Shown here: positions 6,048 to 6,093 of the stretch, one piece after another
Numbering within the stretch: the stretch's first letter is position 1
How the letters are laid out: each line of letters begins with the position of its first letter
DNA from: Desulfuromonadaceae bacterium GWC2_58_13
GTDB lineage: Bacteria; Desulfobacterota; Desulfuromonadia; Desulfuromonadales; Trichloromonadaceae
Assembly: GCA_001825565.1 (NCBI GenBank)
Contig: MHXM01000103.1
Location: 249 to 6,341 of the forward strand
Reading direction: 5' to 3'
Length of the DNA stretch: 6,093 nucleotides
Translations under genes and position numbers: made by a program
The notes under the pieces: generated by a model
What the model was told of the DNA's origin: nothing
The model's database searches: none
Seen by the model: only the letters and a program-made list of their open reading frames with translations

Positions 6048-6062
6048 AATATTGTCAATATT
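6048..6062. promoter_or_regulatory. 15-bp palindrome, possible operator
   Basis: AATATTG and CAATATT are perfect 7-bp inverted half-sites around one central base, in an AT-rich spot of a GC-rich region, 118 bp or more upstream of the cobJ start. It contains a perfect TTGACA on the minus strand. This is what a dimeric regulator site could look like, but I recognise no specific regulator, and it may simply belong to the repeat cluster. Confidence 0.35.
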
Positions 6063-6068
6063 TCACCT

Positions 6069-6093
6069 GATTAACACTAATTTTCCGCTTAGC
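6069..6093. repeat. 25-bp end repeat, second copy, cut by window edge
   Basis: Matches 2474-2498 in the same orientation at 24 of 25 positions (the single difference is T for C). The first copy forms the left end of the 180-bp element between cbiB and cobD, so this may be the left end of another copy that continues past the window. Confidence 0.75.

Noticed and set aside
5931..6093. Cobalamin riboswitch before the operon
   Set aside because: No B12-box-like sequence or the usual set of conserved stems could be found on the minus strand; the region is filled by other palindromes.

Overview
The window looks like a GC-rich (roughly 60% or more by eye) proteobacterial chromosome. A deltaproteobacterial type such as Desulfuromonadales/Geobacter is my guess from gene content and repeat style; nothing in the sequence proves it. 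All five genes lie on the minus strand, so transcription runs from high to low coordinates. They are tightly packed and probably form one operon: cobJ-cobQ fusion (5930-3606), cbiB (3609-2662), a threonine-phosphate decarboxylase gene called cobD here in Salmonella naming (2457-1381), a diguanylate cyclase gene (1349-321), and the first 108 codons of a tRNA-dihydrouridine synthase gene (324-1) that runs off the left edge.

The first three genes make cobalamin. The CobJ/CbiH part methylates C17 and contracts the corrin ring. The CobQ/CbiP part amidates the side chains to give cobyric acid. The PLP enzyme makes (R)-1-amino-2-propanol O-2-phosphate from L-threonine phosphate, and the membrane enzyme CbiB joins this to cobyric acid. 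CobQ, CobD and CbiB therefore converge on one product, adenosylcobinamide phosphate. The last two genes (c-di-GMP synthesis and tRNA modification) have no direct link to B12 and are probably co-transcribed passengers.

The unusual part of the window is its small repeats, which sit at the gene joints of the cobalamin operon. (1) Inside the cobJ-cobQ reading frame, 66 bp of heptamer repeats (5 direct units, a 10-nt spacer, 3 inverted units) encode the 22-residue linker that fuses the two enzymes. (2) Between cbiB and cobD is a 180-bp palindromic element with imperfect ~20-bp terminal inverted repeats. It is flanked by a perfect 11-bp direct repeat that duplicates the cbiB stop codon and the Shine-Dalgarno of the next gene, as expected for an insertion with target-site duplication. 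(3) Upstream of cobJ (5931-6093) are a hairpin repeat of related design, a second hairpin, a 15-bp palindrome, and a 25-bp sequence matching the end of element (2) at 24 of 25 positions, cut by the window edge.

No gene-free stretch exceeds about 205 bp. I see no tRNA, rRNA, CRISPR array, transposase gene or cobalamin riboswitch. The long plus-strand reading frames are antisense shadows of the minus-strand genes.
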